DNA from: Mesorhizobium sp. B2-4-15 | GTDB taxonomy: Bacteria; Pseudomonadota; Alphaproteobacteria; Rhizobiales; Rhizobiaceae | Direction: 5' to 3' | NCBI RefSeq assembly: GCF_006658505.1 | Contig: NZ_VFUZ01000017.1 | Span: 1-64,000, forward strand | Length of the DNA stretch: 64,000 bases | Part shown: piece by piece, positions 48,539 through 57,665 of the stretch | Numbering within the stretch: the stretch's first letter is position 1 | Layout: each line of letters opens with the position of its first letter | Made by a program: the position numbers and the translations under genes | The notes under the pieces: model-generated | Told to the model about the DNA's origin: nothing | The model's input: the letters and a program-made list of their open reading frames with translations, nothing else | Databases searched by the model: none

Positions 48539-48958
48539 TCAGTCGAGATCGTCCGCTGCGAGCGATTTCACCAGGTCGATGATCCTGCGGCGCACCTTGA
48601 CGTCGGCGATCTTGACAAAGGCGCGGTTGAGCTGAAGGCCTTCCGGGCTGCCGCAGAATTCGACGGCAAAAGCCATCGAGGCATCCTCGGCAAAGCCGCG
48701 GTTGGCCGCGGACTCCTGGCCCGGCGCATCCTCGAAAAAGAAGGCGACGGGCACGCCGAGTATGGAGGCAATCGCCTGCAGGCGGCTGGCGCCGACGCGG
48801 TTGGTGCCCTTTTCATATTTCTGGATCTGTTGAAATGTGATGCCGAGATTTTCGCCCAGCTTTTCCTGGCTCATTCCGAGCATGTTGCGGCGGAGCCGAA
48901 CCCGGCTTCCAACATGGATGTCGATCGGATTCGGTTTCTTCTTGTTTTCTTCTGTCAT
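48539..48958 (-). CDS. XRE-family regulator, PraR/PhrR-like
   Basis: A 139-residue DNA-binding protein. The helix-turn-helix covers residues ~16-70: VGSRVRLRRNMLGMSQEKLG, ITFQQIQKYEKGTNRVGASR. The C-terminal ~60 residues are a conserved rhizobial extension ending RRRIIDLVKSLAADDLD. By sequence and place (between lnt and metK) it matches PraR of Rhizobium leguminosarum, a repressor acting on quorum sensing and surface attachment, and PhrR of Sinorhizobium medicae (from memory). Given metK next door, its transcript ends in a hairpin before it. Confidence 0.88.
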   Translation of the reverse strand: MTEENKKKPNPIDIHVGSRVRLRRNMLGMSQEKLGENLGITFQQIQKYEKGTNRVGASRLQAIASILGVPVAFFFEDAPGQESAANRGFAEDASMAFAVEFCGSPEGLQLNRAFVKIADVKVRRRIIDLVKSLAADDLD

Positions 48959-49097
48959 TTTTTCCTCGCCGAATTTTTTCGGCTTTGTGTTTTTTTCCTG
49001 CCCAAAGAAAGCCGGAGGCGAACTGCCCCAACAGAACGATCCACCGGCTTCGAGAAATTTTCAGGCGGTACAGTATGAGTTTCTAATGTGCCAACTG

Positions 49098-50690
49098 TCA
49101 ATTCACCCGTAGCCTTTGCCTTACATTCAACAGGGCCCCGACCAGCGCAAACAGCAACATGATCAGCATTCCGTCAATGCGTCGCTGGCCTGAGGAAACG
49201 ACCGTCTGTTCGGAAATCGGCACCTTCACATCAATGGCTCCGCGCGCGTCGATCGCCAGCGCGTCGACGACGCGTCCGTGTCGATCGACGACGGCCGAGA
49301 TGCCGTTATTGGCAGCGCGCAGCAAGGGCAATCCGTTCTCCACCGCGCGAATCTGAGCCTGCCGGAAATGCTGGTATGGCCCCGGCGTGTCGCCAAACCA
49401 CGCATCATTGGTGACGTTCACAATAAGCTGCGCTGACGTAGCGTCAACCGCCACGAGGTCGGGAAAGATCACCTCATAACAAATAAAAGGCAGGGCATGG
49501 ATGCCGCCCGGAAGCGTGATTGCGTGGCGCTCGTTGCCGGCCGTGAACGTCATCGGCCCGGCGACGAGCTGGTCGATACCGAAACGGCCGAGCAGGTCGG
49601 CAAAAGGCAGGTATTCGCCGAACGGCACCAGATGGACCTTGTCGACGGCGTCAGCGATTTCGCCCTTGTCGTTGATCGCCACCACGGAATTGTAATAGCG
49701 GCTGTCAGGGCTGGCCGCCGAGCCGGCCTCCTCGCGAACGACGCCGGCAATCAGCATCTGGCCATCGGCCAGCATGTCGCCCAGCGCCGTCAACGCATCA
49801 GGCCGCTCGGTGAAAAGGAACGGCACAGAGGTTTCCGGCCACAGGATCAGCTGCGGCTTTCCGTGGCCGGGCTCCGGTGCCTTGGCGGACAGGCCCAGCA
49901 AGGTGGCGAAGATGCGGTCACGCACCGAGGCGTCCCACTTTTCCGACAGATCCACCGCCGGCTGGACGATGCGGACATCCAGGCTGCGCTCAGCCGGCTT
50001 TTCAGGAGCGGCAAGCCTGACATAGCCGAAGCCGACATGGGCGGCGGCAAGCAGCACAAACAGGGCCGCGCCCAGGCGAAGATGCCGGTGCGCCGCCAGC
50101 AATGCGGGCAGGGAAAAGAGGAACACGGCAAGAGCGTTCATGCCGATCATGCCGGTCACCGAGACGCTCTGCATCAGAAGAGGCACAGGCATTGCCGCGT
50201 AGCCGATCGCATTCCAGGGAAAGCCGGTGAACAGGAAGCCGCGCAGCCACTCCATCAGCCCGAAGCCGAAGGCAAGAGCGGCGATGCGGCCGATATCGCT
50301 GCTCCACAGGAGCCGGGCGACCATCGTCGCAAAGCCATAGAAAAAGGCGAGCGCGAAGGGAATGCCGATTACAGCGAAGGGAAGTGCCCAGGCAAAGCTG
50401 TCGGCCTCGACCAGCAGCGCCGAGCCGACCCACCAGAGGCCGGCGAGGAAATAGCCAAAGCCGAACCACCAGCCGACGGCGAAAGCCGGTAGCAGGCGCC
50501 GGAACAGGCTGCCGGAGGCTTCGCCGGTTGCGCCGTCCAGCAGCCAGACCAGCAAGGGAAACGAAATAAAGCAGGCGGCGAAGAAGTCGTATGGCGCCTG
50601 GCCGAGCACCGCCAGCGCTCCGGCAAGAAAGGCAACGAGCGCGCGCCGCCAACCCCAAAGCAGAATTATCCGGCCGGCAAGGCGCACCAT
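49098..50690 (-). CDS. lnt: Apolipoprotein N-acyltransferase
   Basis: A 530-residue inner-membrane enzyme that adds the third acyl chain to lipoproteins. About six N-terminal membrane helices cover residues ~10-215, then a nitrilase-type periplasmic domain with catalytic Glu in LILWPETSVPF, Lys in DAVDKVHLVPFGEYLP and Cys in FICYEVIFPDLV. A final membrane helix (LIMLLFALVGALL) anchors the C-terminus. The Tad lipoproteins TadD and CpaD in this window would be substrates. Confidence 0.95.
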   Translation of the reverse strand: MVRLAGRIILLWGWRRALVAFLAGALAVLGQAPYDFFAACFISFPLLVWLLDGATGEASGSLFRRLLPAFAVGWWFGFGYFLAGLWWVGSALLVEADSFAWALPFAVIGIPFALAFFYGFATMVARLLWSSDIGRIAALAFGFGLMEWLRGFLFTGFPWNAIGYAAMPVPLLMQSVSVTGMIGMNALAVFLFSLPALLAAHRHLRLGAALFVLLAAAHVGFGYVRLAAPEKPAERSLDVRIVQPAVDLSEKWDASVRDRIFATLLGLSAKAPEPGHGKPQLILWPETSVPFLFTERPDALTALGDMLADGQMLIAGVVREEAGSAASPDSRYYNSVVAINDKGEIADAVDKVHLVPFGEYLPFADLLGRFGIDQLVAGPMTFTAGNERHAITLPGGIHALPFICYEVIFPDLVAVDATSAQLIVNVTNDAWFGDTPGPYQHFRQAQIRAVENGLPLLRAANNGISAVVDRHGRVVDALAIDARGAIDVKVPISEQTVVSSGQRRIDGMLIMLLFALVGALLNVRQRLRVN

Positions 50691-50785
50691 GCATACTTCC
50701 GAGTCGCGCGAATCAGGACGCCAGATTTATCAGGCCGCGGCTTGCACTCCAAACGCCGACGGCCGCGATGCGCCAACCCGCCGCT

Positions 50786-51256
50786 CTATCGGTGCCAACC
50801 CTCGATCCGCAAGCCGCTCAGGCGTTCGGCCTCTTCGCGGGAAACGGAACGGATCGGCTGCGTGAAGGTCCAGACGTGACCCTCGGGATCGCGGGCCCGA
50901 TACTGGCGCTCGCCATAGAACTGATCCGTTGGCTCCTGGATTATTACCGCACCGGCTGCTCGCGCCTGCTCACAATGCGCTTCGAGGCCGTCCTTCAGCC
51001 TGGCATAGACCGACTGCGTGTTCTTGCCGGAGACCGCGGCGGGGCTGGCGACATAATCGCTCCATTCGGAATCGACGATGATGTAGCAATCGCCGAACCG
51101 CATCTCGGAATGAACGAGCTTTCCATCGGCGTCACTGACCACCATGCTGCGCTCGAAGCCGAACGCCGCTTCCAGCCACGCCAGCGCGGCAACAGGGTCC
51201 CTGTAGAAGACACCGGACCCCAGGCTCGCGTGCTTGAACGGATCCTCAATCGTCAT
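50786..51256 (-). CDS. VOC family (glyoxalase/PhnB-like) protein
   Basis: A 156-residue protein of the vicinal oxygen chelate fold with two beta-alpha-beta-beta-beta halves: VFYRDPVAALAWLEAAFGFER... and a second half ending YGERQYRARDPEGHVWTFTQ. It resembles PhnB-like members; the metal residues (His in VHSEMRF, Glu in this second half) are only partly recognisable, so it may lack enzymatic activity. Its substrate is unknown. It lies between lnt and the CorC-like gene on the same strand. Confidence 0.82.
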   Translation of the reverse strand: MTIEDPFKHASLGSGVFYRDPVAALAWLEAAFGFERSMVVSDADGKLVHSEMRFGDCYIIVDSEWSDYVASPAAVSGKNTQSVYARLKDGLEAHCEQARAAGAVIIQEPTDQFYGERQYRARDPEGHVWTFTQPIRSVSREEAERLSGLRIEGWHR

Positions 51257-51271
51257 CGGCGAGCGAGCGGC

Positions 51272-52366
51272 TCAGGCCTGTTCGGTGCGCGCCGCGGCAC
51301 GCCGGCGGCGTTCGCCCTTCTGGCTCTGCACGATGCGCACGCGCTTGACGCGGCGCGGATCGGCATCGAGCACATGGAACTCGAAGCCCGGAATGGCCTG
51401 CACCACCTCGCCGCGCGCCGGCACGCGGCCGAGCGTGTTGAAGATCATGCCGCCGATGGTGTCGACATATTCGCCATGTTCGCCAGCGGCGAAATCGCCG
51501 CCGATCATCTTGGCGACGTCATCGATCTCGGCCTTGCCGTCGACGACGAACACGCCGTCGCCGGCCTGGGTGATCATCGGCTCGTCATCGTCATGCTCGT
51601 CCTCGATGTCGCCGACGACCATTTCGACGATGTCCTCGAGCGAGACAAGGCCGTCCGTGCCGCCATATTCGTCGATGACCAGTGCCATCTGCGTGCGCGT
51701 CGTCTGCATGCGGCCCATCAGGTCGGAGGCAAGCATCGATGGCGGCACGAACAGAACCGGGCGGATCAGGTTGAGTTCGCCGATGGTGCGCGCGAGGTCG
51801 ACCTGGGCAAGATCAAGCTGCGTGGCGGCCGGCGTCTTCCTGGTCGTGCGCCCCTTCCTGACGCGCGCGAGCTTGGTGATGTGCGCCAGCACGTCGCGGA
51901 TATGGACCATGCCGCGCGGATCATCGAGCGTCTCGGAATAGACCGGCATGCGGGAGTGGCCGGATTGTTCGAAGGTGCCCAGGAGGTCGCCGAGCGTCGT
52001 GGTGATCTCGACGGCCTCGATATCGGCGCGGGGCACCATGACGTCCTCGACGCGCACTTCACGCAACCGCAGGATGTTGTTGAGCATAGCGCGCTCGCCG
52101 GGCGAGAAGGATTCGGCATCGCTGGCTGTCTCGGCAAGCGCGCCGGCGATTTCCTCACGCAGGCTGGTTCCATTGCGTTGCCGGAACAGGCCCAGAACAC
52201 GCTCGAACAGGGAGGGGCCGGCAGGCGAAGACTCGCTGGCAACGCTGCCGGTGTTGGCAACACCAGGGGTAACGGTACTCGGACTTGATCCCTCTTCCGA
52301 CGTATCGGAAGCCTTGGCGGCACTGCCGGCGTCGGGGCGGGCGGCAGTCTCTGGTTTGTCGTTCAT
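51272..52366 (-). CDS. CorC-like CBS-domain protein (hemolysin family)
   Basis: A 364-residue cytosolic protein. The N-terminal ~100 residues include LNNILRLREVRVEDVMVPRADIEAVEI; two CBS domains follow (about 85-225, with SRMPVYSETLDDPRGMVHIRDVL and ALVIDEYGGTDGLVSLEDIVE), then a CorC_HlyC domain (VFVVDGKAEIDDVAKMIGGDF). Members next to ybeY resemble E. coli YbeX/CorC, linked to Mg2+/Co2+ efflux and to ribosome integrity. It lies 27 bases past ybeY, in the conserved miaB-phoH-ybeY-ybeX-lnt series. Confidence 0.92.
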   Translation of the reverse strand: MNDKPETAARPDAGSAAKASDTSEEGSSPSTVTPGVANTGSVASESSPAGPSLFERVLGLFRQRNGTSLREEIAGALAETASDAESFSPGERAMLNNILRLREVRVEDVMVPRADIEAVEITTTLGDLLGTFEQSGHSRMPVYSETLDDPRGMVHIRDVLAHITKLARVRKGRTTRKTPAATQLDLAQVDLARTIGELNLIRPVLFVPPSMLASDLMGRMQTTRTQMALVIDEYGGTDGLVSLEDIVEMVVGDIEDEHDDDEPMITQAGDGVFVVDGKAEIDDVAKMIGGDFAAGEHGEYVDTIGGMIFNTLGRVPARGEVVQAIPGFEFHVLDADPRRVKRVRIVQSQKGERRRRAAARTEQA

Positions 52367-52393
52367 CGTCGTCCGGTCAATTGTCAGATGTAG

Positions 52394-52900
52394 TTACGCG
52401 TAGGGATCGGGAATGGCAAGCCTTGCGAGCGCTGTACGTTCGAGAGCTTCCATCTCCTCGGCCTCGGCGTCGGTCTCGTGATCGTAGCCCAGCAAATGCA
52501 GCAGGCCATGGATGACGAGATGGGAGATATGGTTCTCCAGGGGCTTGTCTTCCAGTGCCGCCTCGCGCGCCACCGTCTCGGCGGCGAGCACAATGTCGCC
52601 CAACATCGGCGGCAGCGGAGCGCCTTTCGCATGCGGAAAAGCCGGGAAAGACAAGACGTTGGTCGGCTTGTCCTTGCCGCGCCAGCCGGCGTTCAGCGTG
52701 CGGATATGGGCGTCGTCGGAAAAAACGACGCTCAGTTCGGAATGTCCTGCCGCGCCGGTTTCGGCGAAAGCGGCCGCGGCGGCTTTGTCGACAAGCTGCA
52801 AAAGCACCGCCTCTCCAGGCCAGTTTCCCGCCTCGACCATCAGATCGATGTCGACGGGAAGGGGCAGGCCTATCCCATCAGGCCTTTCGGGCTCGCTCAT
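52394..52900 (-). CDS. ybeY: Endoribonuclease YbeY
   Basis: A 168-residue zinc-dependent RNase for 16S rRNA 3'-end maturation and ribosome quality control; in Sinorhizobium it also influences small-RNA regulation. The metal site HGLLHLLGYDHETD has the three His of the HxxxHxxxxxH pattern. Also DAHIRTLNAGWRGKDKPTNVLSFP. It lies between phoH and the CorC-like gene. Confidence 0.95.
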   Translation of the reverse strand: MSEPERPDGIGLPLPVDIDLMVEAGNWPGEAVLLQLVDKAAAAAFAETGAAGHSELSVVFSDDAHIRTLNAGWRGKDKPTNVLSFPAFPHAKGAPLPPMLGDIVLAAETVAREAALEDKPLENHISHLVIHGLLHLLGYDHETDAEAEEMEALERTALARLAIPDPYA

Positions 52901-52909
52901 GGGGTCAGA

Positions 52910-53986
52910 TCAGCCTTCGGTCCCCATGCCGCGCGCGAGCTTGCCGTCCCGGTCATAGGCCTTGACGATCTCGGCGACCAGCGGATGCCGGACGACGTCA
53001 CCCTCGTTGAAGCGCACCGTCACCATACCCGTCACGCCGTCAAGGATCCTGAGCGCCTCGACGAGGCCGGACTTGGTGTTCGGCGGCAGGTCGATCTGGG
53101 TCGGATCGCCCGTGACGATCATGCGCGAATTTTCGCCAAGACGCGTCAGGAACATCTTCATCTGCATCGGCGTGGTGTTCTGCGCCTCGTCGAGGATGAC
53201 CGCGGCATGCGCCAGCGTGCGCCCGCGCATGAAGGCGAGCGGCGCGATCTCTATCACTTCGGCCGCAATGGCGCGTTCGACCTTGTCGGCCGGCATCATG
53301 TCGTAGAGCGCGTCATAGAGCGGCCGCAGATAGGGGTCGACCTTCTCCTTCATGTCGCCGGGCAGGAAGCCCAGCCGCTCGCCGGCCTCGACCGCGGGGC
53401 GCGACAGCACGATGCGCTCGACCATGCCGCGTTCGAGCAGCATCGCCGCATGCGCCACCGCCAGATAGGTCTTGCCGGTGCCGGCCGGACCGATGCCGAA
53501 CACCAGTTCCGACCGCTCCAAGGCCCGCATATAGGCGTCCTGGGTGAGCGAGCGGGCGTAGATCGTCTTCTTGCGGGTGGATATCTGGGCGGCGGAAACC
53601 TTGCCCTTGCGCTCCAGCGTCGGCAGCGTGAGCTGATCGTCGGCGGCCACCGCCATGCGCACGGCGCCGTCGACATCGGACTGACTGATATCGACGCCCT
53701 TCTGCAGAATCCCGTAGAGATTGTCCAAGGCGCGGCGCGCCTGTTCGGCGGCCGAAGCAGACCCCTTGATGGTCAGCTGGTTGCCGCGCGAGCGTATGTC
53801 GACGCCAAGCTTCTGCTCGAGCCGGGCGAGGTTCTCGTCGAACTGACCGTAAAGGGCGCTGGCAAGCTTGTTGTTATCGAAAGTCAGAACGATGTGCGCC
53901 ATGTCAGAAGCCCCAGATGCCGGTACCGGGGGCAGATTCTTCAGCTCCGCTGCGCTCAACCGTCTCTCCTCATCTGCCGAGACCAT
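52910..53986 (-). CDS. PhoH family ATPase (YbeZ)
   Basis: A 358-residue protein with an N-terminal KH-like part (VDIRSRGNQLTIKGSASAAEQ) and a PhoH ATPase domain: Walker A GPAGTGKTYLAVAHAA, Walker B AAVILDEAQNTTPMQMKMFLTR. YbeZ partners with YbeY in RNA metabolism. The start ATG at 53986 shares a base with the miaB stop (TGATG), which suggests coupling; an internal ATG (MAHIVLTFD, 28 codons on) is the alternative. Confidence 0.92.
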   Translation of the reverse strand: MVSADEERRLSAAELKNLPPVPASGASDMAHIVLTFDNNKLASALYGQFDENLARLEQKLGVDIRSRGNQLTIKGSASAAEQARRALDNLYGILQKGVDISQSDVDGAVRMAVAADDQLTLPTLERKGKVSAAQISTRKKTIYARSLTQDAYMRALERSELVFGIGPAGTGKTYLAVAHAAMLLERGMVERIVLSRPAVEAGERLGFLPGDMKEKVDPYLRPLYDALYDMMPADKVERAIAAEVIEIAPLAFMRGRTLAHAAVILDEAQNTTPMQMKMFLTRLGENSRMIVTGDPTQIDLPPNTKSGLVEALRILDGVTGMVTVRFNEGDVVRHPLVAEIVKAYDRDGKLARGMGTEG

Positions 53987-55395
53987 CAGGCCAATTCGGC
54001 GAACAGGCTGTTGTAGCCCGTCTTCGTGATTCGTACCTGGATAATGTCACCGATTTCGCCGGCCTTTTCATCAACAATAACCGGCTGCAGCCAAGGCGAG
54101 CGGCCGACCTTCTGGCCGGCCTGCCGGCCAGGCTTCTCGATCAGCGTGTCGATGCTGCTGCCGACCAGGCTCGAGCCGAAATCCTGCTGTTGTTTCAAGA
54201 GCAGAGCCTGCAGGAGCTGCAGGCGTTCGTCCTTGACCGATTCCGGCACATGACCGGGCATATCGGCGCCCGGCGTGCCGGGGCGTGGGGAATATTTGAA
54301 CGAAAAGGCCGAGGCGTAGTTCACCTGACGCACCAATTCCATGGTCGCTTCGAAATCGGCATCCGTTTCACCGGGGAAGCCGACGATGAAGTCGCCAGAC
54401 AGTGCGATATCCGGCCGCGCGGTACGGATGCGATCGAGCAACGCCAGATAATCCTCGGCCGTGTGCCTGCGGTTCATCGCCTTGAGGATACGGTCGGATC
54501 CCGACTGCACCGGCAGGTGCAGATAGGGCATCAGCGACGGCAGGTCGCGGTGGGCAGCGATCAGCTCGTCGTCCATGTCGCGCGGATGGCTGGTCGTGTA
54601 GCGCAGCCGCGCAAGGCCGGGGATTTCGGCCAGCCGGAACAGCAGCCGGCCAAGACCCCATTCCTCGCCGTTTTCGCCTTGGCCGTGCCAGGCATTGACG
54701 TTCTGGCCGAGCAGCGTCACCTCGCGCACACCGGCCTCGGCCAGGCGTTCGGCCTCGGCGACGATCTGCGCCACTGGCCGCGACACTTCCGAGCCCCTGG
54801 TATAGGGCACGACGCAGAAGGTGCAAAACTTGTCGCAGCCTTCCTGCACGGTGAGGAAGGCGGTGACGCCGCGCTTGATGATCTCGGCGCGCCTGGGTCG
54901 CGGCAGATGCTCGAACTTGTCCTCGATGGCGTATTCGGTCTCGACGATCTTCTCGCCGCCGCGGACTCTCGCCAGCACGTCCGGCAAGCGGTGATAGGTC
55001 TGCGGACCGATGACCAGATCGACAGCCGGAGAGCGCCTGATGATCTCGGCGCCTTCGGCCTGCGCCACGCAGCCGGCGACGCCGATCAGCAGCTCGCGGC
55101 CGGCATCGGCGCGCTCCGCCTTCATGTCACGGATGCGGCCGAGCTCGGAATAGACCTTTTCGGCCGCCTTCTCCCTGATATGGCAGGTGTTGAGCAGCAC
55201 GAGATCAGCCTCGCCGATGGCATCGGTCGCGGTGTAGCCGTCGGCGGCGAGCGCGTCGCTCATGCGCTGTGAGTCGTAGACGTTCATCTGGCAGCCATAG
55301 GTCTTGATGAAGACCTTCTTCGCTGCCGTGGCACGCGCTGCCGGCTGTCCGGCGACAGTGCCGATGTCGTCGCTTTCAATCGTGTTCAAGTCCAT
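53986..55395 (-). CDS. miaB: tRNA 2-methylthio-N6-isopentenyladenosine synthase
   Basis: A 469-residue radical-SAM methylthiotransferase for A37. The N-terminal UPF0004 domain (KVFIKTYGCQMNVYDSQRM with Cys; also CHIRE and GVAGCVAQAEG) binds the auxiliary cluster, and the radical-SAM motif is EGCDKFCTFCVVPYTRG. A C-terminal TRAM domain follows (about 400-465). The start is ATG 55395; upstream codons begin with TTG and are not needed. It heads the miaB-phoH-ybeY series. Confidence 0.95.
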   Translation of the reverse strand: MDLNTIESDDIGTVAGQPAARATAAKKVFIKTYGCQMNVYDSQRMSDALAADGYTATDAIGEADLVLLNTCHIREKAAEKVYSELGRIRDMKAERADAGRELLIGVAGCVAQAEGAEIIRRSPAVDLVIGPQTYHRLPDVLARVRGGEKIVETEYAIEDKFEHLPRPRRAEIIKRGVTAFLTVQEGCDKFCTFCVVPYTRGSEVSRPVAQIVAEAERLAEAGVREVTLLGQNVNAWHGQGENGEEWGLGRLLFRLAEIPGLARLRYTTSHPRDMDDELIAAHRDLPSLMPYLHLPVQSGSDRILKAMNRRHTAEDYLALLDRIRTARPDIALSGDFIVGFPGETDADFEATMELVRQVNYASAFSFKYSPRPGTPGADMPGHVPESVKDERLQLLQALLLKQQQDFGSSLVGSSIDTLIEKPGRQAGQKVGRSPWLQPVIVDEKAGEIGDIIQVRITKTGYNSLFAELA

Positions 55396-55469
55396 CCGGC
55401 GGCTTCTAACGCCTTTCCGTGACAAAAAACAGACGATTCTCGGTATGCGCCCGCAGGAGCGTGCCGGGG

Positions 55470-56270
55470 CTAGGGGCTCGGGCGCGGATCGGCGAGTGAC
55501 GCCTGCATCATCTCGCGCACCTGGCTTTCCATCAGCCTCGCCGTTTCCTTGCGGTTCGAGCCCTTGGAAAAGGCAATCGCTTCGCCGAAATGCACCTCGA
55601 CATCGAGGGCGCCTTCGGCCATCAGCACCTTGAGATGCGGCATCAAATCCTCGTCGCCGATCCAGGCCGCGATGGGGCGGTGCCGGCGGCCGAGCGGCAC
55701 CCCATGCAGGCGCGTATAGACAATTGCCACCGGCTGGACGAACACCTGCTCGGCCGCGCCTTCCGAAATCGCCATCGAGGCGGCCCCGAACAGCGTGCTC
55801 TTGAACGGCAGGACGACATTGCCGTCACCGGTCGAGCCCTCGGCGAACAGCACCATGGCGTCGCCCTTGGCCATGCGGCCGGCGATCTCGCTGGCCTGGT
55901 CGCCCGAAGAACGCTTGCGTTCGCGCTCGATGAAAACGGTGCGCTGCAGTTTCGACAGCATGCCGATCAGCGGCCAGCCTTCCATGTCGGCCCTGGCGAT
56001 GAACTTCACATCGGCAAAAGAGCCCAGCACCATGATGTCGGTCCAGGAGATGTGGTTCGCGGCAACCAGCAAGGGGCGCTTGGCCGACAGCGTCCCCTTG
56101 ACATGGATGCGCATGCCGAGCGCCCGCACGATCAGCCTGTGCCATGTCTTGAGGATGACGGTTTCCGGCCACCAGCCGGTTTTCATCGACAGTATCTGCA
56201 ACGGTACCAGGACCAGCGAACCGGCGACGACGAGGCCCAGCGCCAGGAAAACCCTGATTTTTCCGATCAT
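55470..56270 (-). CDS. plsC: Lysophospholipid acyltransferase (PlsC-like)
   Basis: A 266-residue membrane acyltransferase, expected to make phosphatidic acid from lysophosphatidic acid. An N-terminal membrane helix (VFLALGLVVAGSLVLVPLQI) is followed by the HX4D motif in AANHISWTDIMVLG, then RADMEGWPLIGML and FAEGSTGDGNVVLPFKSTLF. In rhizobia such genes include several PlsC/OlsA homologues, so an ornithine-lipid role (OlsA) is a weaker alternative. It lies between rimI and miaB. Confidence 0.88.
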   Translation of the reverse strand: MIGKIRVFLALGLVVAGSLVLVPLQILSMKTGWWPETVILKTWHRLIVRALGMRIHVKGTLSAKRPLLVAANHISWTDIMVLGSFADVKFIARADMEGWPLIGMLSKLQRTVFIERERKRSSGDQASEIAGRMAKGDAMVLFAEGSTGDGNVVLPFKSTLFGAASMAISEGAAEQVFVQPVAIVYTRLHGVPLGRRHRPIAAWIGDEDLMPHLKVLMAEGALDVEVHFGEAIAFSKGSNRKETARLMESQVREMMQASLADPRPSP

Positions 56271-56346
56271 GCGTCCTTGGCCCTACCATTACAGTGCCGC
56301 GCGTCCTCTTGGACGCGCAAAGGACGCTGTAACACCTTAATCCTGG

Positions 56347-56390
56347 CGCATGATCCTTCCGAAAATCGGATCCGATTTGGGGGTCATGCG
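56347..56390. repeat. Inverted repeat element between rimI and plsC
   Basis: Outer arms CGCATGATCC (56347-56356) and GGGTCATGCG (56381-56390) enclose a perfect 16-base palindrome AAATCGGATCCGATTT (56363-56378). It is 9 bases past the rimI stop on the minus strand, so it may end or process that transcript. It is of a type common in mesorhizobial intergenic DNA (from memory). Confidence 0.65.
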
Positions 56391-56398
56391 GCCTCTGG

Positions 56399-56893
56399 CT
56401 AGCGAAGATCGCGGCGCATGACAAGCGCCCCGGTCGGCCCGCGCCCGGGCGCCTTGTAGTAATCCGGGCGCTTGCCGACCTCGCGGAAGCCGAGCCGCCG
56501 ATAGAGGGCGATCGCGGCGACATTGGTCTCGTCGACCTCCAGGAACAGCGCTTCGGCGCGCTGGGCGTGCAGTTCGCGCAGCACCGCGTCCATCAGCTGC
56601 CAGCCCAGGCCCTGGCGGCGATGCGATCGCGCCACGGCGACGGTCAGAATCTCGCCCTCGCCGGCTGCCAGCCTTGCCAGCACGAAGCCCACCGGCGGCT
56701 TGGCGCCCTGCCCAGTTTCGCGCGCGGCGTAGCCGAACACGGTGTCCTGTTCGAGCAAGGCAGCGAACTCGCCATCGGTCCACGGGCGGACGAAATCCTC
56801 GCGGTGCAGCAGCGAGATCGCGGGACTGTCGGTGATCCTGAGCGGCTCGAGTGCGTAGTCCCGCCGACGCGGCTGGAGAAAAGGTATGCGCAT
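56399..56893 (-). CDS. rimI: Ribosomal-protein-alanine N-acetyltransferase RimI-like
   Basis: A 164-residue GNAT protein. The acetyl-CoA motif is EILTVAVARSHRRQGLGWQLM (about residues 81-101), followed by LFLEVDETNVAAIALYRRLGF and a Tyr-rich end (GKRPDYYKAPG). RimI acetylates the N-terminus of S18 in E. coli. It follows tsaB with one base between, a pairing conserved across bacteria. The start is the ATG of MRIPFLQPRRRDY. Confidence 0.88.
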   Translation of the reverse strand: MRIPFLQPRRRDYALEPLRITDSPAISLLHREDFVRPWTDGEFAALLEQDTVFGYAARETGQGAKPPVGFVLARLAAGEGEILTVAVARSHRRQGLGWQLMDAVLRELHAQRAEALFLEVDETNVAAIALYRRLGFREVGKRPDYYKAPGRGPTGALVMRRDLR

Positions 56894-56894
56894 T

Positions 56895-57572
56895 CTATTT
56901 TTCTTGCCTTGAAAGAATAAATCCGGCCTGCGGCTTGGCATCAGCGCCGCGCAGGTAAAGCGGTTTTGGCCTGTCGCCCTCGCCTTTGGTGGCAGCCAGG
57001 CGTGCGTAGGTGACAATATCGGCGGTCGCCGCCCGAGGCCCGATATCGAAGGCGCGGCCCGCCGATGTAGCGATCTGCGCCGCCGCCGTGCCGGCAAGCA
57101 CGGCAGCATTATCGACCGCCAGGGCCGTGGCTTCCGCCAGCGTGGCCACCGCGGGGCCGTAAGTCAAAGCTGACATTTTATCATACAATGCGGCATGGAT
57201 CTCCTCACGGCCGGCATCGAGCGCCGCCAGCACGGCGCGGCCGGGAAATGCCGCTGCCGCTTCGGCCGCTAGCGCCTCGAGCGTCGTCACGCCGATCGCT
57301 GGCACCTTGAGCGCCAGCGCCAACCCGCGCGCTGTCGAAACACCGACGCGAAGGCCGGTGAAGGAACCGGGACCGACGGCGACGGCGACGGCGCCAAGGC
57401 CGGCGTAGTCAGTCGCACCCGCCTTCATCGCCTCGGCGATGACCGCCATCAGGTGTTCGGCATGGCCCTTGCCGAGATCGAGCACCGAGCGGCCGAGTTC
57501 CACCTCTGCCGCCGCGTCGTAGACGCAGGCGGCGCAGAGGCTGGCGGCACAGTCGATGGCAAGCACTTTCAT
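56895..57572 (-). CDS. tsaB: TsaB: tRNA t6A biosynthesis protein
   Basis: A 225-residue ASKHA-fold protein that partners TsaD in making threonylcarbamoyl-A37 of tRNA. Seen: MKVLAIDCAASLCAACVYD, KGHAEHLMAVIAEAM, GPGSFTGLRVGVSTARGLAL and ALDAGREEIHAALYD. It has no own catalytic site, as usual. The start is the ATG of MKVLAID; 20 extra open codons upstream are leader. It is followed by rimI. Confidence 0.93.
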   Translation of the reverse strand: MKVLAIDCAASLCAACVYDAAAEVELGRSVLDLGKGHAEHLMAVIAEAMKAGATDYAGLGAVAVAVGPGSFTGLRVGVSTARGLALALKVPAIGVTTLEALAAEAAAAFPGRAVLAALDAGREEIHAALYDKMSALTYGPAVATLAEATALAVDNAAVLAGTAAAQIATSAGRAFDIGPRAATADIVTYARLAATKGEGDRPKPLYLRGADAKPQAGFILSRQEK

Positions 57573-57665
57573 GAAGCGACCGGTTCCGAGAACCACCTCC
57601 CTGTGCCCGCCAAGGCGCGCCACCGCAAGCACAATTTGTTAAGCGGCTTCGGTTCTGCCAGCGCG